7,172 bases of DNA. Origin: an uncultured Clostridia bacterium. GTDB taxonomy: Bacteria; Bacillota; Clostridia; Monoglobales; Firm-18. Location: positions 1 to 7,172 of the forward strand of contig CALDNB010000193.1 in NCBI GenBank assembly GCA_937914775.1, read 5' to 3'. Every line of letters begins with the position of its first letter. The stretch's first letter is position 1. Shown one piece after another: positions 6,217 through 7,172 of this stretch. The notes under the pieces are model-generated. The model saw only the letters and a list, made by a program, of their open reading frames with translations. It was not told the origin of the DNA and made no database searches. A program made the translations under genes and the position numbers.

Positions 6217-6534
6217 TACATTACCGGAAAGACAGTCTATAACAGCATTAACACATTTAATGCCCCGTTCTTCGAGAAGCCTGTATTTAAGAATCAGCCT
6301 TGCTTCCTCCTCCGACAACTTTATAAAATCAGACGGATCGTCGCTTACAAAAAAACTTATATTGACACCAAATACTGACGCAATTGATTTAAGCACATCA
6401 AGGTCTGTTCTGTTGCTGTCTCTCATTTTCATACTGTAAATAGAAGATACAGGAACTCCACTTAACCTTGACAGTTCAGCATCTGACATATCATTTAATT
6501 CCATCAACGTTTTCAACTTGCTATATATACCCAC
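6211..6534 (-). CDS. Phage-type XRE/Cro-CI family transcriptional repressor
   Basis: 107-residue DNA-binding protein. The N-terminal HTH_XRE domain occupies about residues 4-62, with DAELSRLSGVPVSSIYSM (18-35) as the helix-turn-helix and LDVLKSIASVFGVNISFF (45-62) as the closing helices. The charged C-terminal helix region (LSEEEARLILKYRLLEERG, 73-91) resembles the short dimerisation tail of small prophage and integrative-element repressors. The GTG at 6534 is chosen because GGAGGT lies 6 nt upstream; the longer frame from 6630 would run through its promoter. An operator-like palindrome covers its own -10 box, suggesting autoregulation, and further sites flank the divergent promoter. No peptidase domain for self-cleavage is present, so induction must use another route. 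Confidence 0.88.
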   Translation of the reverse strand: MGIYSKLKTLMELNDMSDAELSRLSGVPVSSIYSMKMRDSNRTDLDVLKSIASVFGVNISFFVSDDPSDFIKLSEEEARLILKYRLLEERGIKCVNAVIDCLSGNVK

Positions 6535-6540
6535 AACAGC

Positions 6541-6546
6541 ACCTCC
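6541..6546 (-). promoter_or_regulatory. Ribosome binding site deciding the GTG start of the XRE gene
   Basis: GGAGGT on the minus strand (6546..6541), 6 nt before GTG at 6534..6532. There is no ATG near it in frame, so this sets the start. Confidence 0.85.
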
Positions 6547-6550
6547 ATTA

Positions 6551-6565
6551 TGGTATATTTTACCA
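6551..6565. promoter_or_regulatory. Operator-like palindrome A over the XRE gene's -10 box
   Basis: TGGTA-TATTT-TACCA, a perfect palindrome with 5-bp half-sites and a 5-bp spacer. It covers the -10 box (6562..6557) of the repressor promoter, as expected for autorepression. Similar half-sites recur at 6600-6614 and 6646-6660. Confidence 0.6.
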
Positions 6566-6585
6566 TTTTTTCTATATTTAGTCAA
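6557..6585 (-). promoter_or_regulatory. Sigma-A promoter of the XRE repressor gene
   Basis: TTGACT (6585..6580) and TAAAAT (6562..6557) on the minus strand with 17-nt spacing. Transcription would begin near 6550, giving a very short leader that starts just before the GGAGGT site. Confidence 0.75.
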
Positions 6586-6599
6586 TATTTTATATAAAT

Positions 6600-6614
6600 T
6601 TCCATATTTTGGTA
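6600..6614. promoter_or_regulatory. Operator-like site B next to the rightward -35 box
   Basis: TTCCA-TATTT-TGGTA: the same half-site and 5-bp spacer as site A, but with the half-sites pointing the other way and one mismatch. It abuts the -35 box at 6615, where a bound protein could block or contact RNA polymerase. Confidence 0.4.
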
Positions 6615-6643
6615 TTGACAAATCACTCAAACGAATGTATAAT
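6615..6643 (+). promoter_or_regulatory. Consensus sigma-A promoter of the rightward HTH gene
   Basis: TTGACA (6615-6620) and TATAAT (6638-6643) exactly 17 nt apart, a full consensus promoter, so it is probably held off by a repressor. Transcription would begin near 6650, leaving about 46 nt of leader before ATG 6696. Confidence 0.85.
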
Positions 6644-6672
6644 ATTGGTAAATTATCCCAGTTGAGTGATTT
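6620..6672. repeat. 11-bp inverted repeat bracketing the rightward -10 box
   Basis: AAATCACTCAA (6620-6630) and TTGAGTGATTT (6662-6672) are exact reverse complements, centres about 42 bp apart, or four helical turns. The left arm sits in the promoter spacer and the right arm just before the ribosome binding site. Only the right arm would be in the mRNA, so a DNA-level role such as paired operator binding is likelier than an RNA hairpin. Confidence 0.65.
6646..6660. promoter_or_regulatory. Operator-like palindrome C at the rightward transcription start
   Basis: TGGTA-AATTA-TCCCA, site A with one half-site mismatch and the same 5-bp spacer, placed 3 nt after the -10 box and over the expected start point. 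Sites A, B and C are spaced 49 and 46 bp centre to centre. Confidence 0.5.
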
Positions 6673-6695
6673 TATGGAAAGGAAGTATCAAAAAA

Positions 6696-7166
6696 ATGAC
6701 CAAAGAACAGCAAAAACAAATACGTAAATGGCTAAGTTCTTACCAGATTTTAAAAAGAACTGTGCAGTTAAAAGAAAAACACCTTGAGGATTTTATAACT
6801 TTTATGTATAAACCTTTAAAAGAGACAACGAATAAAATGTCAGACCCCGACGACTGTGAACAGGAAATTTCCATTAATATTATGCATAAAATGGAAAAGA
6901 TTTATCTTGAAATCATCCATGATTTGGAGCATGACCTTGCCGATATGAAAAAGCGAATGCAAGAAATATTTGATGCCATAAACAACCTTAACAATTACGA
7001 AAGAATTGTATGTTTTAACAGGTATATAGTGGGTAGCAGCTGGACTGATATTGCAGGACAGATTGGCTATGAACTGCGCCAATGTCAGAGGTTTGACTTA
7101 AACGCTGTCAGAAATATTGCAAAAAACTACAAGGGCGATTTTTACGATATGATAAATAAATACTAA
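6696..7166 (+). CDS. Phage-like protein with C-terminal sigma-70 region-4-like HTH
   Basis: 156 residues, highly charged and mostly helical. Residues 1-95 have no motif I can name and are compatible with long helices. The C-terminal part, YERIVCFNRYIVG then SSWTDIAGQIGYELRQCQR (101-132), has the pattern of sigma region 4 as seen in phage late regulators of the ArpU/RinA/DUF1492 kind: a conserved arginine-tyrosine helix, W-x-DIA, a turn, and a recognition helix. It would act as a transcription activator or sigma-like factor; its targets are beyond the window. ATG 6696 is preferred over GTG 6666 because AAAGGAAG (6678-6685) lies before it. A consensus promoter with operator-like sites, opposite the XRE repressor, implies repressor control. 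Family assignment is moderate. Confidence 0.7.
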   Translation: MTKEQQKQIRKWLSSYQILKRTVQLKEKHLEDFITFMYKPLKETTNKMSDPDDCEQEISINIMHKMEKIYLEIIHDLEHDLADMKKRMQEIFDAINNLNNYERIVCFNRYIVGSSWTDIAGQIGYELRQCQRFDLNAVRNIAKNYKGDFYDMINKY

Positions 7167-7172
7167 ACTATT

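Noticed and set aside
6481..6500. TATCATTTA near 6489 as a second copy of the rlmH end (att site)
   Set aside because: Only the first six bases agree with TATCATAAATGA, and it lies inside the XRE coding sequence.
6535..6630. 32-residue N-terminal extension of the XRE regulator
   Set aside because: The extension covers its own promoter and ribosome binding site and has no similarity to XRE proteins.

Overview
The window looks like chromosome from a low-GC, strictly anaerobic Firmicute of the Clostridia type. The signs are AT-rich intergenic DNA, consensus sigma-A promoters, GGAGG-type ribosome binding sites, GTG/TTG starts, two [FeFe]-hydrogenase maturases, and the Gram-positive gene series murA - walJ - rlmH. 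I cannot name a species. There is no CRISPR array, rRNA or tRNA that I can see.

Layout. (1) 1-812, minus strand: the first 24 codons of a tributyrin-esterase-like hydrolase, cut by the window edge, preceded by a FabG-like short-chain dehydrogenase with a perfect consensus promoter. (2) 813-928: two back-to-back promoters whose -35 boxes are 4 bp apart. (3) 929-3588, plus strand: hydG and hydF. HydG makes the Fe(CO)2(CN) synthon and HydF is the GTPase scaffold that loads the H-cluster; hydE and the hydrogenase are not in view. Both genes are odd. hydG carries an in-frame, GC-rich 48-nt insert built almost entirely of three tandem hairpins. hydF is frameshifted just after its HCGGC motif, so its conserved C-terminal tail lies in the +1 frame. 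(4) 3597-6188, plus strand: murA (probably the MurZ/MurAB type, TTG start), walJ/yycJ and rlmH, tightly packed as one operon from a good promoter. (5) 6183-6216: a 15-bp-stem palindrome in which the stop codons of the convergent genes rlmH and the XRE regulator pair with each other. (6) 6211-7166: a phage-type XRE repressor (minus) and a protein with a C-terminal sigma-region-4-like HTH (plus), facing away from each other across a 161-bp control region. That region has two sigma-A promoters, three related TGGTA/TACCA operator-like sites and an 11-bp inverted repeat around the second promoter's -10 box.

The last region resembles the regulatory end of a prophage or integrative element. It begins directly after the 3' end of rlmH, the gene end used as attachment site by SCC elements in staphylococci. 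No integrase or second att copy is visible, so the element is inference. The best candidates for something undescribed are the hairpin insert in hydG and the compact divergent switch after rlmH.
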